Shown piece by piece: positions 13,794 to 23,039 of a stretch of 64,000 nucleotides of DNA; the first letter of the stretch is position 1, and every line of letters begins with the position of its first letter. The stretch is from Sycobia sp. Sy_11. Lineage: Eukaryota > Arthropoda > Insecta > Hymenoptera > Epichrysomallidae. Position numbers and translations under genes: made by a program. The stretch lies in NCBI GenBank assembly GCA_018907035.1, contig JACCIC010000001.1, forward strand, positions 1,527,501 to 1,591,500, read 5' to 3'. The notes below the pieces were generated by a model. That model searched no databases and was not told the origin of the DNA. It worked only from the letters and a program-made list of their open reading frames with translations.

Positions 13794-13808
13794 TCTCTCT
13801 CTCTCTCT
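13751..13808. repeat. (CT)n microsatellite
   Basis: An imperfect CT run of about 58 bp starting about 120 bp after a da exon donor. Confidence 0.95.
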
Positions 13809-14327
13809 TGGTATTGAGGGACTGTCAAATTACTCTGCTCTACCGATCGAATGAAAAGGGATCTTTGAAATGAATTTTATAGGAAATAATAAATTATTAT
13901 TTACTTCAATGATTCCTGCCTTTAATTGATGCCTATGCTGGATTACTGTAAAGTTTCACATGATAATAATGAAGATATTTCAAAAAACGTTTAAAAAAAA
14001 TTACTTCTTATTCAGTAACTAAAATAATTTTGTCATTCAATGATTAATCGTTGGAAACATGTGACAAGTAATTCGCCGTAAATGATCGTTTCGTCATTAA
14101 AGACGCCACTACGGGTCTGATTTTTTTAGAGTGTAAATGTCAAATCTACAAGTATTCACAATTTCTTCATATTTTCAAGTTTTATTGTCTTTATGTGCAA
14201 AATAAACATACTCAAATAAAGATTATCTATAATAATTAAAAAGTCTTTGTAGTTCATTCATTATTACAATTACTGAGCATTCAACTTTCTCGATTAAAGA
14301 AATAAAAAAAAACAATCTCTAACTTAG

Positions 14328-14489
14328 ATCTACCCCGCGGACCAGTCGGTGTCGAGCTATAGCAGTAATCCATCGACGCCGGTGAGTTCGCCACCGCCCT
14401 TGACAGGCTCGACTCCAGGATGGGCACCCGGAGCCGCGCCCGTCTCCCCGCACTTGACGGCGGACCCGAATCGCGGGACGATCCACATG
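14328..14489 (+). CDS. da: daughterless SNPSTPVSSPP exon
   Basis: This 54-codon exon begins IYPADQSVSSYSSNPSTPV and continues with SSPPPLTGSTPGW, a well conserved E-protein segment (vertebrate relatives have SNPSTPVGSPPSL followed by a Trp). Acceptor AACTTAG, donor GTATGT after a Met codon, phases 0 and 0. In E-proteins the segment lies just upstream of the second activation domain, which is what the next two exons encode. Confidence 0.95.
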
Positions 14490-14749
14490 GTATGTATATC
14501 GATGTGTTCAGCAGTGTGATGGGCTCAGTTTTTAATTTTATTATATCTTTTTTGTACGTTCTTTTTATTTATTTATTCATTTTTTTGTTAATCATCACGA
14601 TTGTTTGCTCGCGCTCTTCGCTCAATTGGCCGTTAAAATATCAAAAACATACAAGTTTGGCTTTTTCTTTCTTTCCAATTAAGGAATTCCAAATGCTCCT
14701 AAAATTAAGTTTAAATTGTTGGCTGGACTGGATGAAGTATATATGTGCA

Positions 14750-14755
<6 letters not shown>

Positions 14756-14815
<60 letters not shown>
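14756..14815. repeat. (TA)n microsatellite
   Basis: About 28 TA repeats. Confidence 0.95.
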
Positions 14816-14818
<3 letters not shown>

Positions 14819-16002
14819 TCTGTCTAATCTTAAACCTACATTTCGTTTAAATCAAAGAAATTCCAATCTAATGTATAAGTATATAAATACGCTTCTGTTT
14901 GCGTTTACTCGACCAAATGAGCGAATATGCGCGTCCGAGAGCAGCGGTTCTTTTACCAAGCAAAGTTTTTCATTCTTAGAATAATGTACACACTGTTTTA
15001 TTTGAGTAGCGCGAATTCACGAGAGCTTCTTTTAACTTGAGTTTAAATACAAAAAATAAAACAAAGTTTTTTTTGGAATTTTGACGTGATTACTACATTT
15101 TTTTCTGGAAAATGTCTCATCCCCTTTTTTGGCTTCACTAATTCAGCAATATTATGGAATTGTATCGCGCAGACCGCGTTTTATTCGTGTAGATACGCCA
15201 GTGCCAAAATTCGTATAACCAAAAAGAAAAGAAACGGACGAATAAAGTTCAAATGAATAATTTTAGCACGAAAAATTCTATGGCTGAGTTAGATTATTCA
15301 ATGAAAGCAAGGCGAAAAACGCATTTAGAAGCTTCTTTAATGATTCTGGTTATTATTTTTTATATAAATTTATTTTAAATATATTCAGTGCGGCATTTGC
15401 ATTAAGATTGATTACATTGTTGCTTAAATTAATCAGTAAATCACTTGTCGTTTGAGATCTTTCTTATCTTTTGGCACGAGTGTATACACACGGTCTTCGC
15501 AGTTTTTCTTTTTTTTTTCATGCGTGTATTAGAATACGCTGATGCTTATATATCAGGCCATGTTTTGCATGCGACCTACCGATATTCTTATTTGATATAT
15601 TCTATTTGTTATAATTCATTGTAAAGCCCAGATTTTACCATGCAGTTCCCTGCAGTGTAAATAATATTTAAGAAAAATATAATTTATGAACAACTATTTT
15701 TTAACGACATATAATAAATATTCTTTTGACTTTCTTAATAAGGAATACATTTTTTCTTGACATTTTCGAAATGTTGATAACTCGAGACAATAAAGATAGA
15801 CTTTCAGCAAACAAAGTATTACGCGTGAAAAAAGAAAAAAAAATGTTTTAAGTGTGCTTATTATTATTTAATCTTTGATAAAAAGTATTTTTCATGCTCA
15901 TTCATCCACTCACGGAAATAGCTTGGGTTTAGCACCAATTTTTTTGATTTTGATTTTTTTTGCGAGTATTGTGCGCTGAGAAAATATTTCTTTTACTGAA
16001 GT

Positions 16003-16010
<8 letters not shown>

Positions 16011-16076
<66 letters not shown>
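16011..16076. repeat. (TA)n microsatellite
   Basis: About 32 TA repeats. Confidence 0.95.
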
Positions 16077-16077
<1 letters not shown>

Positions 16078-16314
16078 TTTCAATTTAAAGCAATTCTATA
16101 TTCAGAAACTTAATCGAAGGAATAATTTAGTTATATTTAAAAAATTTATTGATGTATTTAAATTAAATAGAAATAACGGAGAAAAAATGAATTAAAACGA
16201 AATATTACTCAGACCCAATTCTCACCTTGTCTAACTAATTGTTTGTTGTGAAAGTTGTGTTTGATTTGGTTGTTTTTATTTTGTTTTGTTGTTGCGTTGG
16301 TGTTGTGTGTGAAG

Positions 16315-16374
16315 CCGGCACCCGAACTGCAAGGGGTAGACGATGCCATCGGCTTCCTTCGCGACCACTCCAAG
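16315..16374 (+). CDS. da: daughterless micro-exon with DDAIGFLR motif
   Basis: A 60-nt exon of 20 codons with phases 0 and 0. It encodes PAPELQGVDDAIGFLRDHSK. The VDDAIxFLRDH core matches the conserved LDDAIxVLRNHA of the E-protein second activation domain, a loop-helix motif. The next exon carries a second version, so the pair could be alternative or both included; either choice keeps the frame. Acceptor TGTGAAG behind a T/G-rich tract, donor GTGAGG. The weak acceptor fits regulated inclusion, but that is inference. Confidence 0.85.
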
Positions 16375-17268
16375 GTGAGGATCGCAAGTTATCACTTTTT
16401 TTTTCTTAAAAAAAATTCGACCTCATTTTCTTTGTCAACACGGTATATTAATATTTCTTTTCTGATAATTAGCTTTCATTTGTTTGCCTTCATTTTGCAC
16501 AAAATTTTTTTTAGATGACATTCCATTACCTTCTTTTTGATATTCTTTCATAAGTAATGCTCTATGGATATGTTCAAAGACTAGCATGACGATCTAACTA
16601 AATTAATCATTAACTTTCAGCTATCTTACTAAACTTTCAGGGCAAGAAGAACTTACTTGTATTAACAGAAAAAAATTATGTTTATTTCAATTTTCGAAAA
16701 GATTTAAAATTAACAAATTAAATTATCAAAATAATCGTTTTCTCCGTACAGATAATTATAATCAAAATGACAACTTTAATTTTTACTATGTCTAAACCAT
16801 TTCTACTCAAGTCTTGGATTGAATTATTCTAAAACATTATTAATTTCGCATCAGTCCATTTTTCATTCCTTTACGTTTGGATCTACTTGACTTTCATTTT
16901 CGTCTAAAGAAAAGTATTCTATATTAATTACTTTCAATGTTGTCGTTATTACGTATATAAAAAAGGGATTCTCCAAAATTAAAAAGTTTTTTCTTTATAA
17001 TAAAAAGATTATAATTAATTATTTTACGAGTAAAAATTGTTTTTCAAGAAAAAAATATAAATATTCACTTCTATAACAAAAAATCTTTTCAGTTTAAATT
17101 CAGTAATGAAATGAATAAAGACATGAATTTACTTGAATTAAGTATATTCTTAAATATATCTTAAATATATTTAAATTCTTTTGCCGGCTTAACATAGGCT
17201 TTAGACTAATTGAATTCTTCATAGATCCTTCAATGATATGGGCGGCACTAGACGCTATCCAACTAATT

Positions 17269-17269
<1 letters not shown>

Positions 17270-17330
<61 letters not shown>
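17270..17330. repeat. (TA)n microsatellite next to a splice acceptor
   Basis: About 30 TA repeats ending 57 bp before the exon at 17388. Confidence 0.95.
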
Positions 17331-17333
<3 letters not shown>

Positions 17334-17387
17334 TCAGAAATATAGTGTGTAATCGGGTCCTATTTTTTTCGTATTCTGTTGGTGCAG

Positions 17388-17537
17388 GGAACGCGCATGG
17401 AGGAGCCATACCACATGGACGACGCCATAAACGTACTGAGGAACATCGCGGAGAGCCAGCCCGGCCTTCATTTAGGACCGGTCGGCCCGCACGGTGCCAT
17501 TTACTCACACACCTCGCCCCCACAAATGGACCACTTG
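17388..17537 (+). CDS. da: daughterless exon with DDAINVLR activation-domain motif
   Basis: A 150-nt exon of 50 codons with phases 0 and 0. It contains HMDDAINVLRNIAESQPG, a clear match to the second activation-domain helix of E-proteins, followed by a Gly/Pro/His-rich stretch. Acceptor GGTGCAG, donor GTAATT. Together with the 20-codon exon 1 kb upstream it gives the gene two DDAIxxLR helices, where vertebrate E-proteins have one. Confidence 0.93.
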
Positions 17538-18158
17538 GTAATTATATCGAAATTCCAAACGGCACCGTACAAACGTATAAATATCCTTAATGGAGAAATG
17601 GCATATACGATGATTGAACCATTGCTAATATTCGCCGTTGTGCGCATGCCTAACGAGTTTAGTTAGGCGAATAAAACTATAGTGAATTCTTTACGTACGA
17701 CTAGTTGACATCGCTGGAAAGCTGATTCGTTAAACAGTTTCGTTAAACGGCAAGGAAATGAGGACGTTTTTGAGATTTGTTTTCTAAATTTCGGCAGTAT
17801 GAAATTGTAAATTTATAAATTGTTCTCGTTTCCATGCGATCCATAAAGTTGCTCGCTACTTTGCAACGATGTAGAAATAGACTTACGAAAAAGCCGTGAT
17901 TTGGAATTAAAATATATAATAATTTTTTGTTTACATTTAATCTGATTTACAACGAATAGTATGTTTTGCTCGATCGATAAAAATTAATTTCGAGAACTTT
18001 GAGAACAATTTTTTCATTTTAATTACAAGGTGTCCCTCAAAAATAAAATTAGAAAAAATGTAATTTCTTTGTTATCGAGAACCTTCCTGTACATTTCATT
18101 AAAAAAATGTATTAAATCAACTTTTGTATTAATCCAAAATTTTGGGAAAATTTTGCAG

Positions 18159-18276
18159 ACAAGTCCGCACCCGGCCGTGACGGTCTCCCAGCCCCAGAGT
18201 TCGTATCCGGGCCTGGCGCCAACGCCCGACACTGACGGCTCCATCAAAATCGAGAGGCTACCCACCACGAATGCCA
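18159..18276 (+). CDS. da: daughterless Ser/Pro-rich exon ahead of the nuclear/acidic region
   Basis: This exon encodes 39 residues plus one base, TSPHPAVTVSQPQSSYPG at the start and SIKIERLPTTNA at the end. Acceptor TTTTGCAG, donor GTAAGT. Phase 1 at the end joins the exon at 19548 by a split Lys codon. The SIKIE stretch resembles the acidic segment upstream of the bHLH in vertebrate E-proteins (for example SEIKSDDE), but the match is loose. Confidence 0.88.
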
Positions 18277-18888
18277 GTAAGTGCCTTGTAACCAACGACC
18301 GGCCGATTCGCCAACTTCGCCCGGGGAGCGAGAGCCCGTTAAACGCAGCGAGAACAATAATTCTCTCTCTCTCTCTCTATCTCTCTCTGTCTCTCTCTCT
18401 CTCTCTCTATTCCGCTATCGGTGAATGGGAAACAAGAACTTCCTCGATCGGTTGCATTCGGCTCGGCGGCGAACAAAGCCGCCCAAGGTATTCTTGAATA
18501 ACTTCCTCGAGACGATCAGCGCGCGCGGCGAACTGTCCCGATAAAACTATGGAGAAAGGGGACTAAGGTTCTTATATACCCTCATGGAAAGCAGTCCCTT
18601 CGATTATTAGCCTGATTTGCGGGCTCTCCCGTCTTCCTGTGCACGTACATTCCTACGGCCGTTGGAAATTCCTTCTGTTCCGAGCCAAGGGATTTTAATT
18701 TGGTATATAGGCGACAATCGTTACACCACCGAATACCGATCGCCATATAAAGTGCTCTGAGAGCGACGGAGAGAAAAGCGCATTAACGCACCGCCCGACG
18801 AGGGAGAGAAAGGGAGAAGTCGACCGTGGATAAGAAAGGAGGAAAATAGGCGCGAGGAGCGCGAAAATAACGCTACAACATTCCCCTC

Positions 18889-18956
<68 letters not shown>

Positions 18957-19547
18957 TCGAGTGGATAATGAATCGTGCCGCGAGTGGCTTTATAGAGAGA
19001 AGGAGGTAGGAGGGTAATAAACGTGCCGATGCAGTCTCTCCGCTCCTCGTGATTCATCTAATGCTTCCTTATCGGGAGGTCTTCGCTGTGCGCGTGTTTT
19101 CTCTCTTTTAATGCACCCAGCGCGATAATGTTGAGCATATATATATGTAGGCAACGCATGCGGAATTCGATTGGAATTAAATAGCTGACAGGAATGGTGC
19201 GGTGAGAGGAGATTGGAGGGGGGGGGGTAAAAACAAATCCAATGAGATTAAACGAAGATTTTGCGTTAAATTACGAATTAGGAGCTTTCAGCGATATTTT
19301 GTGATTCTTTGCATTTTTGTTTAAGTAAACTTTAGCACTGGTCAACCCTTTTTTTTTCAAAACACTTTTCATATATTTAATTTTTTTTTTAAATATAGTT
19401 TACACTCATATTATTATACATGGCTGCAAGAAGTTTTTTTATGATTCAAACGTCACCATTATTAGCGCTGTTGTTGTTATATTAAACATCGCTAAAGCAG
19501 CTCGTATATTATTCGAACACTAAATCTTTCAATTTTATCATTCGCAG
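18277..19547 (+). other. da: da intron
   Basis: Holds an imperfect (CT)n tract at 18361-18410, a (TA)n tract at 18892-18955 and a G-homopolymer near 19220. No exon is recognised. Confidence 0.75.
18892..18955. repeat. (TA)n microsatellite
   Basis: About 31 TA repeats. Confidence 0.95.
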
Positions 19548-19704
19548 AATACATTTCCGTGGAAAAGAGAAAAGATCCGCCGGACAGTAGTGGCGGTGAG
19601 ACGAAGCCTTCGAGCAGCGAATTAGCCGCAGCTGTGGGAGTCATTGGAACTGCCCAGGTAAACTCGACGTCACAAGGAAAGGGCACGAAACGATCGCGTC
19701 GATA
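19548..19704 (+). CDS. da: daughterless exon with KGTKRSRR nuclear-localisation stretch
   Basis: The exon encodes KYISVEKRKDPPDSSGGE, a Ser/Glu-rich linker, a short Ala/Val stretch and GKGTKRSRR, the basic stretch that precedes the acidic region of Daughterless. Acceptor TTCGCAG. The main donor is GTAAGT at 19705, leaving TA as the first two bases of the next codon (phase 2). Exons A and B both begin with C and so give Tyr. A second donor, CAG/GTAAAC, lies inside at 19658 in phase 0; with either normal downstream acceptor it would shift the frame. Confidence 0.93.
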
Positions 19705-19954
19705 GTAAGTATCAAGAGTTCATTGTGAAGTGTGTCTTTTTCTTATTGGCAATTATTCATCATTAACGTTTACTAATTAAAAAAATACAAATGAAGTAGT
19801 CGTTTGTAGCGTAGAAAACGTTGCTATTATTAAATTGAACTTTTTAATATTCAATTAACGCTTTTCTTCGCTCTATTCGACGAATTTAAAAAATTGATAA
19901 TATATTTGTAAATACCAAACTAATCGATTTTGTTTTTAAAACGTGTTGTTCGAG

Positions 19955-20035
19955 CGCTGATGAAGATTGCGACGATCCCGGCACTAAAGCGGTGCGTGAA
20001 AAAGAACGTCGACAGGCCAACAACGTTCGTGAAAG
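19955..20035 (+). CDS. da: daughterless alternative exon A, acidic plus basic region (NNVRER form)
   Basis: An 81-nt exon encoding ADEDCDDPGTKAVREKERRQ followed by ANNVRE and the first two bases of the last Arg. It supplies the acidic lead-in and the DNA-binding basic region of the bHLH. The AG at 19953-19954 is the only usable acceptor; the donor is GTTAGT. The ERxR core with the E-box-contacting Glu is kept. It has the same length and phases as exon B (21793-21873) and shares 18 of 26 complete residues with it. The 11 bases before the splice point are identical in both, TGTTGTTCGAG. One of the two should be used per transcript. Confidence 0.9.
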
Positions 20036-21792
20036 GTTAGTGAACACACGCACTATACGCACTTGTTGCATTTTTTGGTAAAAGAAAATGTCCTCCAACT
20101 CTCTTCCTGTTCTTTCCAAACTGAATCCTATTAATTTGTTAGAACTGGTTTTATTGTACTTTCTTGTTCTCTTTCTTTCTTTTTTTTTAATATTTTAATT
20201 TCTACACCTTTTTTATAATAGTACTAATCCAATATAAAAAAGGTCCTTTACCTAATTGGTATAAATTGTTGACCACCTACCTAAGTAGATCGCTCGTTAT
20301 ATTTCGATTGGCAGATATATCTGTAAATCTATTTTGAACATTATACTTACAAGGCCCGTATTCAGACGTCACAATTAAAATGCTGCTGGTTTATTGAATA
20401 ATAATGTGACATGAGAGAGAAAGAACACATTATGTTACAAAACTTTCTCAAGCATTCTTCGAAATCAGTTTCATTTTAATACGACTTCGATATTTGGCCA
20501 ATAGGCATGCTACTCTTTCTCTATCACACTATGTATTATCGTCTTTTAATATTTTATTTGTTTTTCTGTTGGGATATGGTTTATCTATTTATGTATTTAT
20601 GTATTAATTATTAATTATAGTACTATGTGTTTTGTCTACACCATATTAACATTATTTCAGTAAAAAGTAGCAATAATGAAAATTAAGATAGTTATCATTT
20701 TCAAAATTATAAATACAGAATTTTAGCGTTTATTATAAGTTATAAATTATTGGAAACTATATATTTATACTATTAAAAATACAAATAGCTATTTTACTCT
20801 ATTAATTAGAATTAATATTCAGAGATGAAGATATGAAAATAATTTATTGAGATTTACTCACAAAAATTCTGTTTTCATTATGCAACATCAGTTTTAGTTT
20901 TTTTCATTCCTTTTTTTTTCATTATTTATCTGTTACTTTAACAATATTTCCGCTAAACAATTATATGATCATTATTTTTTTTAAATTTTTTAATAGAATA
21001 AATCAGCAGTGCTTAAATAATTGATATTTAATGCGTGAATAATATAATGAATTTAAAATCTCTTTATTAATGTTGAATGTTAAAAAATTAATCATTATTT
21101 TAATGCTTGGCATAATTTTTAAATTTAGAATATAATCTTATTTCCTAAAAACATTTTTTATGCTCAAATCTTACATTTTTTCTTTATACTTTCGATGTCT
21201 TCATAACACTTTTCAAGCCTGACCAACATGAACTCCATCCTTATTCACAACAAGGAGTTTAGTCCTCTTATCACTAAGTAACATAAATTAAATACTAATG
21301 TCACTAAGAATGTAAAAGGTTGACATACTTACGAAACGAATACGGGCCTGTTTTAGAAGAAGAAACATACCTATTTGTGCTAAAAATCGAAATATTAATA
21401 GTGACGCCTTAGTACATTTTTACTCCTAAAACTGTGCGTGTGTTCACTCAATATTTAAGATTTACACTATATAGAATAAAAAATTTGTTGGTCGAAACAT
21501 CTGATATTATACTGCTTGAAAACAAACGCTCGAACAACATTTTTCTAAAATCTTGAATATCTGTTAAATTGCCCATAAAATCTTTGGTCATTGGTAAAAT
21601 AATTTTAGACCCTAAATCTTGTGCGCCAACAATATGTAATTCATAAACACAATCGTAAAGATTATCTTATGAAAGCATTTAATTACCAGTGGTTAAACGT
21701 CCTGATTATATGTGGCATTTAAACCCAGACTGTAAATTAACCGCACCTCAGGTGATTAATCGAGTATTGTTATTGCACAACTGTTGTTCGAG
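20036..21792 (+). other. da: Intron between alternative exons A and B
   Basis: AT-rich intron. It contains two ends of an inverted repeat (20353-20363 and 21338-21348, see separate entry). An open frame runs from 21683 into exon B but lacks protein similarity upstream of the exon. Confidence 0.75.
20353..21348. repeat. Inverted repeat with GGCCCGTATTC ends, MITE-like or RNA-pairing element
   Basis: The 12-mer AGGCCCGTATTC at 20352-20363 has its exact reverse complement at 21338-21349. A GTGACAT motif lies about 43 bases inside the left copy, and ATGTCAC lies at a similar spacing inside the right copy. This looks like the termini of a roughly 1-kb non-autonomous DNA element; no clear target duplication is visible. 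Alternatively, the two ends may pair in the pre-mRNA. A third copy of the core lies after exon B. Confidence 0.65.
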
Positions 21793-21873
21793 CGCCGAGG
21801 ACGAGGACGATGATCCCGATGTTAAAGCACAGCGAGAAAAGGAGAGGCGGCAGGCTAACAATGCTAGGGAAAG
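21793..21873 (+). CDS. da: daughterless alternative exon B, acidic plus basic region (NNARER form)
   Basis: An 81-nt exon encoding AEDEDDDPDVKAQREKERRQ then ANNARE and two bases of the final Arg. Its NNARER basic region is the usual form in E-proteins, unlike exon A, which has Val. The acidic run is longer and lacks the Cys of exon A. Acceptor TGTTGTTCGAG, donor GTAAGA. It is flanked by an inverted repeat (21297-21348 with 21955-21999) that would place the exon in a loop. Both exons included would keep frame but duplicate the basic region; both skipped would give a stop. Confidence 0.92.
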
Positions 21874-21954
21874 GTAAGACAAGAATATAAAGCATTGAAT
21901 CGACGCATTGATCATTTCCATAAAAAAATGCAGACAGTTAATATATCGTGCATT

Positions 21955-21999
21955 GGCCCGTATTCTAGTTCATAATTCGAACGACATTCTAGTGACATT
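21955..21999 (+). repeat. Third GGCCCGTATTC copy, downstream of exon B
   Basis: GGCCCGTATTC at 21955-21965 is the exact complement of 21338-21348. ACATTCTAGTGACATT at 21984-21999 is the complement of AATGTCACTAAGAATGT at 21297-21313 except for one extra A. The two blocks are collinear in antiparallel order, so they can form one long interrupted stem enclosing exon B. Confidence 0.85.
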
Positions 22000-22181
22000 T
22001 ATTTGATTCTCAAAATTTTATTTTCCTTAAATTTATACGTCTTTGTAGTTAATTTGTAGACTTAGTCCCTAAACTTATAATTTGTAGTGAAAAAGAAAAG
22101 GAATTATTTTTTAAACATATTATTGAAAGTTAAAGAAATGTTTAGAAATATATTTTAATGCAAATAACGTATTTTTTATAG

Positions 22182-22327
22182 GATACGTATCCGAGATATA
22201 AACGAAGCTTTGAAGGAACTTGGCAGAATGTGCATGGCACATATGAAATCAGAAAAGCCACAAACGAAGCTAGGAATTCTAAACATGGCTGTTGAAGTTA
22301 TAATGGCGCTTGAACAGCAAGTTAGAG
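22182..22327 (+). CDS. da: daughterless helix-loop-helix exon
   Basis: The exon completes the last basic-region Arg and encodes [20 protein letters not shown] (end of the basic region and helix 1), the loop KSEKPQTK, and helix 2 [19 protein letters not shown]. These are the signature residues of class I bHLH proteins and mediate dimerisation. Acceptor TTTTTTATAG, donor GTACAT; it ends in phase 1 with the G of a Glu codon. It is constant whichever of exons A or B is used. Mammalian TCF3 switches the whole bHLH exon, whereas here only the acidic/basic half is alternative. Confidence 0.97.
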
Positions 22328-22526
22328 GTACATTTTGAATAATTAATTACAATTAATGTTAATTATCACTGAAGCTAAAAAACCTTCAAACCTTAAATTA
22401 TTTTTATACATTCTGGAGTTTTCAAGAATTTCAAAAAATTTCTATATGGCTATCATAAAATATTTTACTGCATTATAATTTCTTGTATCTATACATATTG
22501 ATAGTTTTTCGATATTGTTTTTGTAG

Positions 22527-22681
22527 AACGAAATCTCAATCCAAAGGCAGCGTGCTTAAAAAGGAGAGAAGAGGAGAAAGCCGAGGATGGACCGAAGCTT
22601 CCGGGCCATCTTGCACCGCACATAGCTCATCCACACCCTCATCCACATGCGCATTCGCAACCGCCTTTCCCAGCGCTGCCC
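22527..22681 (+). CDS. da: daughterless post-HLH domain exon
   Basis: Encodes ERNLNPKAACLKRREEEKAE, the highly conserved E-protein domain just C-terminal to helix 2, then DGPKLPG and a His/Pro-rich repeat (HPHPHPHAH). Acceptor TTTTTGTAG, donor GTAAGT, phase 1 in and phase 0 out. The post-HLH segment is an established part of the dimerisation surface of E-proteins. Confidence 0.97.
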
Positions 22682-22997
22682 GTAAGTATTTCTTTTTACT
22701 TAGCACAGAAAAAAAGTTTCGTCGAAATCATTCGCGGACAACCATATTTTCATTAGATTCTCTCTTATTAATTCTCATGTATTTTTTTTGTATGTTTAGT
22801 TATCCGAATTTGGCGACACTATCGATTATGTACGTACATCTAGAAATTTATTTTCTAAACACACCATTAATATCCATTCTACTGCTTAACGATCAAACGA
22901 CTCGATGAAACTTTTTTTCTACTCCAGCAATCCATTCAACACTAGGAAGCAGTTTTTTTCCACATTAAAACGTAGTAACGGAATCGTTATGTTCCAG

Positions 22998-23039
22998 GTT
23001 CCATCTACCCATCAACACACCGCACAACCGCCACAGTAG
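22998..23039 (+). CDS. da: daughterless last coding exon
   Basis: A short terminal exon encoding VPSTHQHTAQPPQ and a TAG stop at 23037-23039. Acceptor TTCCAG at 22992-22997, phase 0. The Gln/Pro/His content fits the end of insect Daughterless. The upstream frame could instead read through the previous donor, but GTAAGT there is a strong splice site. Confidence 0.85.
   Translation, partial: VPSTHQHTAQPPQ

Larger units (their letters stand above)
14490..16314 (+). other. da: da intron
   Basis: AT-rich intron with (TA)n tracts at 14756-14815 and 16011-16076. No exon signature is seen. Its acceptor region is unusual: a long T/G-rich (not C/T-rich) tract ending TGTGAAG. Confidence 0.75.
1239..23039 (+). 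other. da: daughterless gene body, 5' end outside the window
   Basis: The gene encodes the class I bHLH transcription factor Daughterless, the insect E-protein (relatives TCF3/TCF4/TCF12). E-proteins act in the nucleus, bind E-boxes and dimerise with tissue-specific bHLH proteins in neurogenesis and sex determination. Support comes from an ordered chain of exons with matching phases: a SPRYTSPK-type motif, a Pro/Gln/Ala-rich region, the SNPSTPVSSPP motif, DDAIxxLR activation-domain motifs, a KRSRR plus acidic stretch, the basic region ERRQANN(V/A)RER, the helix-loop-helix, and the RERNLNPKAACLKRREEEK tail. The N-terminal activation domain and the start codon must lie upstream. Internal exons at 8355-18276 are GC-rich while the bHLH exons are AT-leaning. 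The gene identity is very secure; the exact splice sites are read from sequence, not from transcripts. Confidence 0.95.

Noticed and set aside
21689..21877. 62-codon open frame running into exon B as a possible separate start
   Set aside because: It begins at GTG and the residues before HNCCSS match nothing; the exon B acceptor gives the conserved protein.
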